This document shows positions 10,404 through 22,879 of a stretch of 64,000 nucleotides of DNA, piece after piece; within the stretch, counting starts at the first letter, position 1, and the number at the start of each line of letters is the position of its first letter. This stretch comes from Hanleya hanleyi (taxonomy: Eukaryota > Mollusca > Polyplacophora > Lepidopleurida > Hanleyidae). Made by a program: the position numbers and the translations under genes. The notes below the pieces were generated by a model. It saw only the letters and a program-made list of their open reading frames with translations. It was not told the DNA's origin and made no database searches. The stretch covers positions 37,607 through 101,606 of the forward strand of contig JAVTVY010025174.1 of NCBI GenBank assembly GCA_036873755.1. Reading direction: 5' to 3'.

Positions 10404-10745
10404 TTTATTAATTAAATTAAACGCAACATAGAAAGGTGGTGGGACGAGATGCCGGCGTACTGACAATATTCTGACTATATATACTAATGCCATATAGAAA
10501 GTAGATAACATTTATATCCAATTATTTTCAGGATGACACTTTCTCAGTAAAGCACAAATACTAGTGCCGAATGGGTCAGTCCCGTGCGAGACTCGAACCC
10601 GCGTCCTCAGAGTTTGGCACCAAATCGCCAGCAGTAAATGCAAGCGGCCTGGACCACTCGGCCACCTCAGCTTCCACTATTAATTCTCAGTACGCCGGCA
10701 TCTCGTCCCACCACCTTTATATGTTGCGTTTAATTTAATTAATAC
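10404..10745. repeat. Inverted repeat enclosing a SINE
   Basis: Arms 10404-10470 and 10684-10745 are near-perfect inverted copies of AATTAAATTAAACGCAACAT followed by AAAGGTGGTGGGACGAGATGCCGGCGTACTGA. The same head starts the dispersed repeat copies at 36168 and 19737, so two copies face each other around the minus-strand SINE at 10510-10672. Confidence 0.85.
10510..10672 (-). mobile_element. tRNA-derived SINE, minus copy
   Basis: Read on the minus strand: GCTGAGGTGGCCGAGTGGTC (A box), GGGTTCGAGTC (B box) and a non-tRNA tail GGCACTAGTATTTGTGC...GTGTCATCCTGAAAATAATT. It matches the plus copy at 11710-11872 nearly base for base. The head resembles a class II (Leu/Ser-like) tRNA, but acceptor-stem pairing is poor, so it is a SINE rather than a tRNA gene. 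Confidence 0.85.
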
Positions 10746-11709
10746 ATGTGAACATCATTTACAGCATGCAATTTGATCATGCCGCGCATATGTGGTTTCA
10801 GCATTTTTGAGCAGGTTTAATTCTCCCTGGCCATAATCAAAACTTGATTGAAATCAGATTATGGGCTGAATATGCAGCTCATTCTTATAAATGATTCGCG
10901 GAAATTTTCTCTGCAACATTAGCATACAATCTGACCATGACATAGATAGTATATCAAGATGAACGATAAAGTGTTGTTCACTCAAAGTAAAGTTTATGTG
11001 AAATTATCATAGGAAAAGATGCATTTGTGTATGACGGTAATAATCCTGATTTTTTTAAGGCACAACCCACAAAATCATATTTTTCTTTAAATCTACATAT
11101 TGAAATATCACCTTGAAAAGAATTACCATGGTCATTTATCAATTTATGATTGATCAAAATGTGTTCCCCGGCCTATTTAGCTATTTTTGAGGCATTTATA
11201 GGGAGAATGTTCTCTTGTAACAAAATTATGATACCTCAAACCAAAATGATATTTTCAGAGAGAACTGAAGAGAGATTATTGGAGAGAACCAAAATTGGTT
11301 TTTGTTCGAGGTGTTATATTTGTGTTATAAGCACAAAGCTCTCCTTACAAATGCATCAAGTATACCAGAATAAGCTAGAGATCAGCCATACATCCGTTGT
11401 TGTGCAACTGACCATCACTGTTTTCGAGACTGATCTTTCGGTAAGTAGGCTTCAAGAAAACCCTGATTTTCCATGTTTGGATTGAAAGACAGCCCGCACC
11501 TTTATTACCGTTACGAACGAAGAGGTTTTTACTATGTAAACATCACATATTCTTTGGTGTGAGTACACTCAAGATTGATTGCATGAGAAGTAATGAATTA
11601 GATCCCAATACAATTTTTGTTATTTCAATATTTGACGTTCTGAATGTATGCATTTAATTATGTCATTTGAATGATTGAATTGAAATCCATCAATGTACAA
11701 GAAAGTGAA
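10746..11709. other. Spacer between inverted SINE copies
   Basis: A+T-rich sequence. The ORF at 11150-11485 has no recognisable domain, no codon signature and no promoter; it is not called. Confidence 0.5.
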
Positions 11710-11872
11710 AGCTGAGGTGGCCGAGTGGTCTAGGCCGCTTGCAGTTACTGCTGGCGATTTGGTGCCAAACTCTGAGGACGCGGGTTCGAGTCTCGCACGG
11801 GACTAACCCATCCGGCACTAGTATTTGTGCTTTACTGAGAAAGTGTCATCCTAAAAATAATTGGATATAAAT
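11710..11872 (+). mobile_element. tRNA-derived SINE, plus copy
   Basis: A box TGGCCGAGTGGTC at 11718-11730 and B box GGGTTCGAGTC at 11782-11792, spaced as in a class II tRNA-like head, then the shared tail TTTGTGCTTTACTGAGAAAG ending near TTGGATATAAATA. With the copy at 10510-10672 it forms an inverted pair about 1 kb apart. Confidence 0.85.
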
Positions 11873-12325
11873 ATTGTGACTGCCCCATATCCAAACACAT
11901 CACAAGAACAAAACATGATCCCTGTGATGATATGTATCTCGGCTACGCTTTTATTGTAGCTGTTCACTTAGACAACTTGAATGATATGCCCACACGGCCC
12001 CTAAAACCGGCCTGAATGGTATTAGATACAAATATTCAAGACCAATGATGTAATAGCTCTATCAAGTCATCTGATGGAAAGTGGTGAACTTGTTTGCCCG
12101 TTAGATAGAATAAACGACCCCAACGGGGAAATATTAGTAGAATGCAAGTTTTTATTCAGAACACAAGTCTGTGAGGCCCAACGCCGACCAAGCGCTTCAT
12201 TCTCCACCATGTTAACCACAGTCACAAACTACAATCACAATGATTTGTACAGAGTGCAAGTCTCAGGGACGCAACGTCCACCAACAGAATCTCACAATAT
12301 ACAGGCAACAATTAAGAGATGAGAT
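11873..12325 (+). repeat. Dispersed repeat R1, copy A
   Basis: Shares, in order, ATGATCCCTGTGATGAT, GTATTAGATACAAATATTCA, GATGTAATAGC(T/C)CTATCAAGT, CCCAACGGGGAAATATT, GCCGACCAAGCGCTTCATTC and CACAAACTACAATCACAATG with copies at 19737-20023, 33060-33760 and 36168-36658. No conserved ORF; the 82-codon ORF at 12074-12322 is not preserved in the other copies. Probably a non-autonomous element. Confidence 0.8.
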
Positions 12326-13253
12326 TTTATCTGAATCATTTTTTTCTTGTCCAAGTAACATTACAATTGGGTTACATACTCCATATAAATAGTCTAGTTT
12401 CACTCAAGATTTGATTTCTGTCAGGTGAAATCGATACCTGTTCAAAATTCTTCATTCCTTATCACTTTCGTCAAGGAGAATGAATTTCTGTTAAAAAATG
12501 TTCATACCATATATGCAACTTGGTCGTTTTGCCCCCGCCCCCACCCCCCGATAATGCAGGGTGTCATATTGATATAGGAGGTAAGGGGCATATGTATGCA
12601 GCCTTGCCGTCATGACATCAAAATATTACACGGTAATCGCTCATCTCTTTTTTGTTTTCTACTCGAAGTATCGTCTTGATATTTTGGAATAGAAGTTGAG
12701 TTTAGATACTATGCAAGGTTTCACTATTGTGAGAGAACTTGACTCCGAAATATCGGAGTAAACGTCTTGGATATAATAATACGAGTTCAGCTGAATGGAA
12801 ATTCTTGGATAATTGAGCTCAAAATCTGCGTCAACAAAACATTTGGTATTTAATAAAATGGTTATTCAACCAAGGATAAAAACACAGATGGGACTGGAAA
12901 CGGCGAATTCTACCAAATATTAGTCGATGTAACGTTGTAACAAGGGAGCTTGAGGGTGACCATAGCATTTTGGTCAGTCCGTTCGTCGGACATTGAAATC
13001 CAAAATACTTATAACGGATTCCTCACAAATTTGACATATGCATACATTATCACAAGATTCTCCTTGGGATCGTGTTTCGTCAACAATCGCAAAAAGGAGG
13101 CGTCACCGGGGGCGAATTTGAAATTTCGTTTTTGGAAAGTAAAATTACAAAGACAAAAAAAAAATCGTTATGTGGATACCTTGCCACAAGATGTCGTTTT
13201 GACTAATTGAGTTTCGTTAATACCCACCCAAAGGCTGTAAAGGATCACGTATG
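12326..13253. other. Gene-free spacer
   Basis: A+T-rich with a CCCCCGCCCCCACCCCCC run near 12531-12548. Part of 12966-13080 (CGGACATTGAAATC...TATAACGGATTCCT) is loosely similar to 13880-13960, flanking the foldback element. No gene seen. Confidence 0.45.
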
Positions 13254-13818
13254 TTTAGATGGGTAAATGGCCCCAGAACAGGTGCGGTAGAAGTGCCAAA
13301 AATAAAATATTACATATACAAGAAACTGTTCTGTTGGCATGAAGTACAATATTATATAGTATACTCAGAAAAATCTCAAGGCACTGAGTCTCATCATTCT
13401 CGAATAACAGGGCCGTGAAGTAGTGCATTCGTGCAAAATCACCAATTATGAGGAGAAAACACCTCATATTTCTTTCTATAAACATATGAAGATAAACGAT
13501 AACCAGTACCATCTTGATACAGCATACTCGCTGTTCCAATATGTAGTCGTAGACCAAATCTGGTTCTGGTTATCGTTTTTCTTCATGTGTTTACAGAGAA
13601 CAATCGTAATTGTTTTTACCTCAAAATCAACTATTTTGCACAAATGCACTACTTTACTGCCCTGTTACTCGAGAATCATGAGACTCAGTGCCTTGAACTT
13701 TTCTGAGTGTACAGAATAATATTGTACTTCATGCCAATTGATCACTTTCTTGTAGTGGAAGTATTTTATTTTGGTACTTCTGCATTGCACCTGACCTGGG
13801 GCCATTTACCCATCTAAA
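13254..13818. mobile_element. Foldback element
   Basis: Two inverted arms of about 260 bp (13254-13520 and 13560-13818) with a loop of about 40 bp. Ends are TTTAGATGGGTAAATGGCCCC and its complement. Corresponding internal blocks include AGGCACTGAGTCTCAT, AAGTAGTGCATT and AACGATAACCAG. ORFs of about 100 codons on both strands are mirror images of the arms and not genes. No clear target duplication was identified. Confidence 0.88.
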
Positions 13819-15952
13819 GATACAAGGTCCTTTCGTTTTCTGAAAATATCATTAAAAGACGCTTAATTGACGTGAAGCATCGTATTTGAGTCCGTCCGAT
13901 AATCAAATTATCAGTGTCCGGTCAATAGATTGAAAAAGATATAAAGGATTCCTTCCAAAATTAGCATGTGGATCCGTTGCCACATGTGGATCCATGGCAT
14001 TCGACCAATGTGGCGCCACCTTGGGGCTAGTGCGATCTCAAGACGAAAGCATACCCATATACAACGTTCATGACGAACTCAAAAATAGGTCAATTCTATT
14101 GAGACTTTTTTCAAATTCGTCCAAAAATTCAAAATTCACCTGATTTGTAAATTACCAATTCTGTAACGCTTAGATCAATGTAGAAAGTATACATTGTATA
14201 TAGGATCCTGTTCCTCTTCAGCTAACGTCAATGTAGCAAGTATACATTGTATATAGGATCCTGTTCCTCTTGAGCTAACGTCAACAATCGTAAGACAGCT
14301 CAGACATACATGAATCCATAACCGCCCACGTGATGTTCTTCAATAAAACATTCATTTTGATAAACGCATATCTGTATATGATTAGGGTTAATCCATTAAT
14401 TATATTGTGTTTTACTGATACATCATTACGGGTCGGCTTGGTCGGCGGGCATTTTTTCGAAGTTTTAAAAGTTTTTTCTAACAAATAGATAATACTTTCA
14501 ATTGAAACTCTGCGGGAGAAATCTGATACTCAGAAATAAGCTTTGATGTGCTTTACGTGTCCGAAGCTTATTTAGGTCGCGCCTGCGTCTCAGATGAAAA
14601 AGCGACTTTTTGGATTTTCCACGAATAAGCAACATTTGTTATTATGGCCGTTTTGCGAGATAGATCGAATTTCGGGAAAACTATGCAAATCTTTCATCTG
14701 AATTGACTGTGTGTGTATATTATTTACACATTACTTGTTCCACTAACCAAATCTCTTTGAGTTTTAAGTTGTTTTGTTAGAAAATTTGGTCTACTAACTT
14801 TAGGCACCTCAACAACGTCCTTGTGTAATGGTAATACATGCATTTTCATCGGAGTGATGGAGAGTGAAATTTGCTTCATTGTCTTTTCTTTCAGGAACTT
14901 GTTTGTAATCAACATTGATGGATGATATAATTTAAAGGAGAATTGGTGTGAAGAATACACGGTGGTTTAGGGACTTTTCTCTTATTTCTATATCTTGAAC
15001 CTCAAATGACCCGACAGAATTTGAAATGAAATATAAGTTACATTTTTTTTAATTTCGTTTTATTAGAAAAACATCATATTAGGAGGATGAAATTAAATTT
15101 TAGTGTTGAATTCCGCGAACACTGCTTCTGTAGAGAAATAAAAGGTCATAATCAAGAGCGGCCATAATACCAAGATTTCAAGATTTTTGTCTAAAAATTA
15201 CCTTGTGTTTATAGTAACATTTTTTTATTTTCGATCGTATGACATGGACCGTGTTGACATTATGCATGTTTCTTCAGCAAATTGCGAGGTAGGCAATAGA
15301 TAATTTGACCAAATCCGTTTAGCTTATTTTCCATGTTACTTGTCTCCATAATTTTGTGGTCCTTGCTTCCCTTTTGATTTTCATTATGGTTGTCTCATCA
15401 TCGGCAGGTTTCCCTTTAGTTTACTTCACTATATCGCTCAGTTTTCTGAATAACCCACTTATTAAAAGCATAACATGTACACAGGGCAAATCAAACACAC
15501 CTGATGTTGGAGACATTCGATTGGAGAGTTGACAAAATATTGACATGTGTGCTGAACCTAAGTTAGAGCGGAACAAGTCTGTCACATTCATACGAAACCG
15601 GCTGCTGTTTCATTTGCTCCACATTCCACGAACGCCTTTACACTGTCTGTTTTTCACACCTGTAATTTGGTTTAATTTGCGTCAGGTGGGCAGAAGTTGG
15701 CCATTAGTCGAGCGCAGAAGTTCATCACAAGATTTCTTCAGATATGTCACCTGATTTGGGGAATCGTGCTAGTGACATTTCAGTATAGGATACACCCGAC
15801 AGCTGCAAACGGCAATTCAGCAACTAATTTAGCTTCTCTCATTTTTTGGAGGCAGTGATGAAATATTTGAACAAATGTTGAATTTTGGTTAAGAAGTCTC
15901 TGTAAATATTTGAATGGTAAAGTCAATTAAAGCTGGTCAGTCCACTTCAGCC
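13819..15952. other. Spacer with a 53-bp direct duplication
   Basis: 14175-14283 holds two adjacent copies of a ~53-bp unit (TCAATGTAG(A/C)AAGTATACATTG then TATATAGGATCCTGTTCCTCTT and GCTAACG). The remainder is A+T-rich without recognised genes; short ORFs at 14281-14484, 14724-14960 and 15545-15754 have no supporting features. Confidence 0.6.
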
Positions 15953-18900
15953 TATTATATACTAGACATACTGATCAGAGGTATTATATACTAGACATAC
16001 TGATCAGAGGTATTATATACTAGACATATTGATCAGAGGTATTATATACTAGGCATATTGATCAGAGGTATTATATACTAGACATATTGATCAGAGGTAT
16101 TATATACTAGGCATATTGATCAGAGGTATTATATACTAGACATATTGATCAGAGGTATTATATACTAGACATACTGATCAGAGGTATTATATACTAGACA
16201 TACTGATCAGAGGTATTATATACTAGACATATTGATCAGAGGTATTATATACTAGATATATTGATCAGAGGTATTATATACTAGACATACTGATCAGAGG
16301 TATTATATACTAGACATACTGATCAGAGGTATTATATACTAGACATATTGATCAGAGGTATTATATACTAGACATATTGATCAGAGGTATTATATACTAG
16401 GCATATTGATCAGACGTATTATATACTAGACATATTGATCAGAGGTATTATATACTAGACATATTGACCAGAGGTATTATATACTAGACATATTGATCAG
16501 AGGTATTATATACTAGACATACTGATCAGAGGTATTATATACTAGACATATTGATCAGAGGTATTATATACTAGACATACTGATCAGAGGTATTATATAC
16601 TAGACATACTGATCAGAGGTATTATATACTAGACATACTGATCAGAGGTATTATATACTAGACATATTGATCAGAGGTATTATATACTAGACATACTGAT
16701 CAGAGGTATTATATACTAGGCATATTGATCAGAGGTATTATATACTAGACATATTGATCAGAGGTATTATATACTAGACATACTGATCAGAGGTATTATA
16801 TACTAGACATACTGATCAGAGGTATTATATACTAGACATATTGATCAGAGGTATTATATACTAGACATACTGATCAGAGGTATTATATACTAGACATATT
16901 GATCAGAGGTATTATATACTAGGCATATTGATCAGAGGTATTATATACTAGACATACTGATCAGAGGTATTATATACTAGACATACTCATCAGAGGTATT
17001 ATATACTAGACATATTGATCAGAGGTATTATATACTAGACATACTGATCAGAGGTATTATATACTAGACATATTGATCAGAGGTATTATATACTAGACAT
17101 ACTGATCAGAGGTATTATATACTAGACATACTGATCAGAGGTATTATATACTAGACATACTGATTAGAGGTATTATATACTAGACATACTGATCAGAGGT
17201 ATTATATACTAGACATACTGATCAGAGGTATTATATACTAGACATATTGATCAGAGGTATTATATACTAGACATATTGATCAGAGGTATTATATACTAGA
17301 CATACTGACCAGAGGTATTATAGACTAGACATATTGATCAGAGGTATTATATACTAGGCATATTGATCAGACGTATTATATACTAGACATATTGATCAGA
17401 GGTATTATATACTAGATATATTGACCAGAGGTATTATATACTAGACATATTCATCAGAGGTATTATATACTAGACATATTGATCAGAGGTATTATATACT
17501 AGACATATTGATACTAGACATATTGATCAGAGGTATTATATACTAGACATATTGATCAGAGGTATTATATACTAGACATATTGATCAGAGGTATTATATA
17601 CTAGACATATTGATCAGAGGTATTATACACTAGATATATTGATCAGAGGTATTATGTACTAGATATATTGATCAGAGGTATTATATACTAGACATATTGA
17701 TCAGAGGTATTATATACTAGACATGTTGATCAGAGGTATTATATACTAGATATATTGATCAGAGGTATTATATACTAGATATATTGATCAGAGGTATTAT
17801 ATACTAGACATACTGATCAGAGGTATTATATACTAGACATATTGATCAGAGGTATTATATACTAGATATATTGATCAGAGGTATTATATACTAGACATAC
17901 TGATCAGAGGTATTATATACTAGACATATTGATCAGAGGTATTATATACTAGACATACTGATCAGAGGTATTATATACTAGACATACTGATCAGAGGTAT
18001 TATATACTAGACATACTGATCAGAGGTATTATATACTAGACATATTGATCAGAGGTATTATATACTAGACATATTGATCAGAGGTATTATATACTAGACA
18101 TATTGATCAGAGGTATTATATACTAGATATATTGATCAGAGGTATTATATACTAGATATATTGATCATAGGTATTATATACTAGATATATTGATCAGAGG
18201 TATTATATACTAGATATATTGATCAGAGGTATTATATACTAGACATATTGATCAGAGGTATTATATACTAGACATATTGATCAGAGGTATTATATACTAG
18301 ACATATTGATCAGAGGTATTATATACTAGACATACTGATCAGAGGTATTATATACTAGACATATTGATCAGAGGTATTATATACTAGGCATATTGATCAG
18401 AGGTATTATATACTAGACATATTGATCAGAGGTATTATATACTAGACATATTGATCAGAGGTATTATATACTAGATATATTGATCAGAGGTATTATATAC
18501 TAGACATATTGATACTAGACATATTGATCAGAGGTATTATATACTAGACATATTGATCAGAGGTATTATATACTAGACATATTGATCAGAGGTATTATAT
18601 ACTAAACATATTGATCAGAGGTATTATATACTAGACATATTGATCAGAGGTATTATATACTAGACATATTGATCAGAGGTATTATATACTAGACATATTG
18701 ATCAGAGGTATTATATACTAGACATATTGACCAGAGGTATTATATACTAGGCATATTGATCAGAGGTATTATATAGTAGATATATTGATCAGAGGTATTA
18801 TATACTAGACATATGGATACTAGACATATTGACCAGAGGTATTATATACTAGACATATTGATCAGAGGTATTATATACTAGACATATTGATCAGAGGTAT

Positions 18901-19232
18901 TATATACTAGACATATTGATACTAGACATATTGACCAGAGGTATTATATACTAGACATATTGATCAGAGGTATTATATAGTAGATATATTGATCAGAGGT
19001 ATTATATACTAGATATATTGATCAGAGGTATTATATACTAGACATATTGATCAGAGGTATTATATACTAGATATATTGATCAGAGGTATTATATACTAGA
19101 CATATTGATCAGAGGTATTATATACTAGATATATTGATCAGAGGTATTATATACTAGACATATTGATCAGAGGTATTATATACTAGACATATTGATCAGA
19201 GGTATTATATACTAGACATATTGATCAGAGGT
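15953..19232. repeat. Satellite B, 29-bp monomer, about 113 copies
   Basis: Very regular head-to-tail array of TATTATATACTAGACATACT plus GATCAGAGG, 29 bp. Diagnostic variants are C/T in ACATA(C/T)TGATC, GACATA versus GATATA and GGCATA, and TGACCAG for TGATCAG. Short partial units reading ATTGATACTAGACATATTGA recur near 17505, 18505, 18810 and 18910, suggesting that a deleted variant was copied with its neighbours. Every monomer contains TGATCA and CTAG. No ORF passes through. Confidence 0.98.
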
Positions 19233-19689
19233 GGAAGTCTAGCGGTCATCATTTACTACAAAAATAGTCTACTTTACAAGGTGCGTTTCACAACTGTAAA
19301 AATGTCGTCTGCATTTAAGGTAGTGGGCGTAGTCTTCTTGATCTTCATATCACAGATAGAGTAAGCACTAGGAGTTGGACTGATTGCTGATGTTTTAACA
19401 TTGTATATCTTCACTAGATTTCACTGAGAGAAACAATCAGATATGGATTTGATCTGGAAATTCTGAGGATATGGATTTACTGAGGGGAGGGACCGGGATT
19501 TTATGATTCTCTGAACCGCGTTAATAATAACGGCACTAATGTATTATCCATATGTTAATTGTCCGGTGGAGATAGGAAAGTTGGACGATTTCAGTGAACA
19601 TCACAAGATAGTGTTGCAGGAGCTGGTTGGACAAAGCTGTCCATTTTCAGACGTTTATTGATAAATATGGATCACTCACATCAGGTAAC
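19233..19689. other. Gene-free spacer
   Basis: Unique-looking sequence after satellite B; no gene seen. Confidence 0.4.
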
Positions 19690-20130
19690 ATCGTATTGTG
19701 CAAGATCTTTAGTGCTACATTTCGTAGCTCGTGTCTAATTATACGCAACATTAACAGGATGATGGAAAATGATGCCGGCGTATACTGACTGCATATTTCT
19801 AAAAACATCACCAGAACCGAAAGTGATCCCTGTGATGTTTTGTATCCGAGCCACGCTTTTAGTGTAGATGTTCGTGTGGACATCTTGAATGGCATGACCA
19901 CCGGCTGGAGCGGTATTAGATACATATATCTAAGAGCGATGATGTAATAGCCCTATCAAGTCATCTGTTAGAAAATTATGAACCATGTGACCGCCAGATA
20001 GGAAAAACGACCCAAACGAGTAGCCCGGGGCTAGGGAACGTATCAGCATCTTGTATTATAATCACTTCATGATGTTCACATGAACAGGCGCAAGCAAAGC
20101 GACGACTGAAATATATTGTTCTTTCAAATA
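19690..20130 (+). repeat. Penelope-like 3' tail interrupted by repeat R1
   Basis: GTGCAAGATCTTTAGTGCTACATTTCGTAGC...GTGTCTAATT (19690-19736) and AGCCCGGGGCTAGGG...CATGAACAG...AAAGCG (20024-20110) match consecutive parts of the tail at 60830-60990 behind the Penelope-like RT. In that copy the two halves are almost adjacent, so the intervening 19737-20023 is a later insertion. Confidence 0.75.
19737..20023 (+). repeat. Dispersed repeat R1, copy B (short form)
   Basis: Begins ATACGCAACATTAAC...GATGCCGGCGTA and ends ACGACCCAAACGAGT. Boundaries are set by the interrupted Penelope-like tail. It lacks the 3' part (GCCGACCAAGCGCTTC onward) present in copies A, C and D. Confidence 0.75.
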
Positions 20131-20424
20131 ATCGACGTGTAAATCCATTTCAATCAGGAATACCTGTCACTGGTATGATATCGACAATAGGATTAACATC
20201 ATGATGTCTTGTCAGCAAGACTGCAAGAACTGGCAGACCAATTTCAAACGTCCATCGACGCTGTTTTATATCAATTTTGTCTAGAGACAATATAAAAAGA
20301 TTGATATAAAAATTGATATAAAAGCGTTTTACCATATAAACTTGGGTATTTTTTTGTAAGAAAAAAGATTTTTTGTGCAGAATTGAAAAATAAATGTTTG
20401 CTTATACAAACTTGTAAATGTCCT

Positions 20425-20591
20425 ATATAAATATAACTACTCCTTTGGTTCTACGTGGAACCTTAATAAAGAACCAAAATCACAATACACAAAACAAAAT
20501 CTTGGTTCCACACAGAGCCGAATATTAGTTCCATGTATAGAACTAAATATTCTATAAAGAACCAAGAAGAATCAAGATTTCTAAGGGTGTA
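20425..20591 (-). mobile_element. MITE with GGTTC/GAACC internal repeats
   Basis: On the minus strand it starts TACACCCTTAGAAATCTTGA and contains repeated GGTTCTTTATAG, TGGAAC and GGAACCAAG motifs that can pair with each other. End sequence and style resemble the MITE at 20634-20984 and the TIR element at 42643-49028. The other end is not clear. Confidence 0.6.
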
Positions 20592-20633
20592 AGAATTTGG
20601 GGATGATCGTGTCCAATAATAATGTCGTTAGAT

Positions 20634-20984
20634 TACACTCTCAGAAATATTCAGAGAATAATCCTGAATAGATCAGGCCACAACTCAATTTCAGGGATTT
20701 TACCTGAAATCCAGGGATATGTTCCTGAAATTCAGGTATATCATCCATGAATTAAAGCTAAATTACCTGAATATCAGGGGATTTTACGTACCTGAATAGG
20801 GTCGGGAACTTACTAATCAGGGTGGTAAATTTGCCTGAATTTCAGGAAAAATCCCCTCATTCAGGGATTTTTTTCTGAAATTCAGGCAATTATCCCTGGA
20901 TTTCAGGTAAAATCTCTGAAATTGAGTTGTGGATGTGCAGCCTGATCTATTCAGGATTATTCTCTGAATATTTCTGAGAGTGTA
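20634..20984. mobile_element. MITE, TACACTCTCAGAAATATTCA ends
   Basis: 351 bp with perfect inverted ends TACACTCTCAGAAATATTCA (arms extend through GAGAATAATCCTGAATAGATCAGGC) and dinucleotide TA at each border. The interior is made of short palindromes CCTGAAATTCAGG in many variants. No ORF. It needs a transposase in trans. Confidence 0.85.
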
Positions 20985-22091
20985 TGGACGCTGATATTTG
21001 TTTGTGGACGCCGTCGTCCACAGAATTTCCGCATCAACAACTGTTTTCCCATGAGCGTTAGCACCATTTGCATTCAATCAAGATTGAGAGTATCTTTTAA
21101 AATATGTCATTAACATTTCAATAACACAGTAAATGTATATCTGAAGCAGAGGTTCACAGGATTATCTCGATGCCCAGATGAGCCCATTAAGTGGTGTAAA
21201 ACAAAACGAGAAATGACAGATCTGAAAACCAGCGGCGCAGGTGCTACGTCTAAGTTGTATACTCCTACGAGATACGAGTAAATGTTAGGAGGAAAGGAAA
21301 AGACACGGTGAATTTTTGACAATTTGTCGAGTGATTTTAATCGAAGATGGTAAAGACTGGCGAGGCACGTTGGGAAAATGTCAAAATGAAGACGGTAAAC
21401 AGTAAATACGTTTTCAGTGTGACTTCTAGGAGTTGGATATTGATTTCGTTTATGTCGTTCGTTCACACTGCGCTGTTTGTCCACAGCTCACGAGCCAGCT
21501 GTGCGAAAATCAACCCCGCTCCCACTTAAAGCTGAATAAAAGTAACTGTTTCCATTAGAAAACCGGAAAAAAATGTACAAAAAGCTCTCGAATCAACAGA
21601 TCCAATTTACTAGTGTTTTCTTTGGCACGATCGGCAAATCTCTGTAGCCAGTCATTCAATGACCTTCAGATTTACAGGTGAATAACGCATACGATTATCA
21701 CCACAGCCTTCCTGTCATTAACCCCATCTGTACCGTGTATCGATAAAGAACAGAAATGGGGAATTTATTTCCATCATATTTACATCTATTTGAAAAGCTT
21801 GGGAACTGCGTAGACGATGATAAGAATATATATTCCATTCTTTCTTGTTGGCAGTGCTGATGCCAGTTTGGAAGTTCAAAACTACCGATACAGAGGGAGT
21901 TAAATTGGGAAATGAATCAGATCATTCATTGAGGAGTCACTTCTTGATATAAACTTGATATCACCGTAAGAGAAAAACATTATACGCCAGTTTTCTTCAC
22001 AGACGTCGAAAAGATTTTCTCTCTGGATCCACAAGAATACACGATAGAGGATTCTTGAATCTGCATTCACCATATAGTCCTGTACAAGATC
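20985..22091. other. Spacer with a direct repeat flanking the TIR element
   Basis: No supported gene. 21690-21835 (CTGTACCGTGTATCGATAAAG ... AACTGCGTAGACGATGATAAG) is repeated in the same orientation at 25163-25325 beyond the TIR element; the right copy has about 20 extra bases in the middle. The direct repeats bracket 22092-25104. Confidence 0.65.
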
Positions 22092-22529
22092 AGTAGTATG
22101 TAAAGGCTATTTAAAGCCCTATTGATCTACTTATTTGTTCCCCCCGGGTAAAATTTAAGGGGGTATTTAGTCACGGGGAGGTCACAGAGGTCAAGGCCAC
22201 TATAGTTCCGGTACCTCCGGTCACATGACCTTGGACCACGGGGATCTGGGACGTATGGAATGCATGTACTGACCTTCAAGATTTGTTGGGTGGTGTTCCA
22301 TGCGGGTTTTTCCACCCGGGGACTGTAGTTTTTACATCCGGGTACTCATCTTACATCCGGGTTTTTTCATGTTTTACATCCGTGGACCCTGGTTTTACAT
22401 CCGGGTCCTCTTCAACATCCGGGTTGTTACATCCGGGTACTCCTATTTTCCGGGGATGTACATGTACTTACATGTACTGACCTTCAAGATTTGTTGGGTT
22501 GTGTTCCATCCTTTACATGGCTGAAGTAA
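22092..22529 (+). repeat. Left terminal inverted repeat
   Basis: Reverse complement of 24608-25104 with indels. Holds tandem CATCCGGGT motifs at about 22335-22440 and two copies of TTCAAGATTTGTTGGGT (about 22277 and 22482). Confidence 0.85.
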
Positions 22530-22539
22530 CCGGTCGTTA

Positions 22540-22865
22540 CGCCTTAACGCCCGTCTCAACGCCTTAACGCCCCATCTTTACGCCTTAACGCCCGTCTCAG
22601 CGCCTTAACGAGCGATAAAGGGGATTTGGAGGACGATTGACCGTTGACCCCTGTGGACACCCATACCTTGTGCACTCGCACCCTGGTGTACCCTATGCCC
22701 TACGGGCTATAGGGAACAGGGTGCGCCAGGTATGGGTGTCCTCAGGGCTCAATGGCCAATCGTCCTCGAAATCCCCTTTATCGCTCGTTAAGGCGCTGAG
22801 ACGGGCGTTAAGGCGTAAAGATAGGGCGTTAAAGCGTTGAGACGGGCGTTAAGGCGTAACGACGG
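22540..22865. repeat. Inner inverted repeat of GCCTTAACGCCC units
   Basis: Left arm carries ACGCCTTAACGCCC(G/C) units and GAGCGATAAAGGGGAT; the right arm is its complement (ATCCCCTTTATCGCTC, then GGGCGTTAAGGCG units). The centre pairs ACCCATACCTTG...GCACCCTGGTGT with GCACCCTG-type complement around CCCTACGGGCTATAGGG. It lies immediately upstream of the promoter, so the direct GGGCGTTAAGGCG repeats could be regulatory sites. Confidence 0.8.
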
Positions 22866-22879
22866 GCGTGACGGGCGTC

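Noticed and set aside
11710..11804. Functional tRNA-Leu/Ser gene
   Set aside because: A and B boxes are present but the acceptor arms do not pair well and the same non-tRNA tail follows both copies, which makes it a SINE.
13255..13719. Two ~100-codon ORFs on opposite strands
   Set aside because: They mirror each other because of the foldback arms.
15953..19232. CRISPR-like array
   Set aside because: 29-bp units are directly adjacent with no unique spacers, and the host is a eukaryote.
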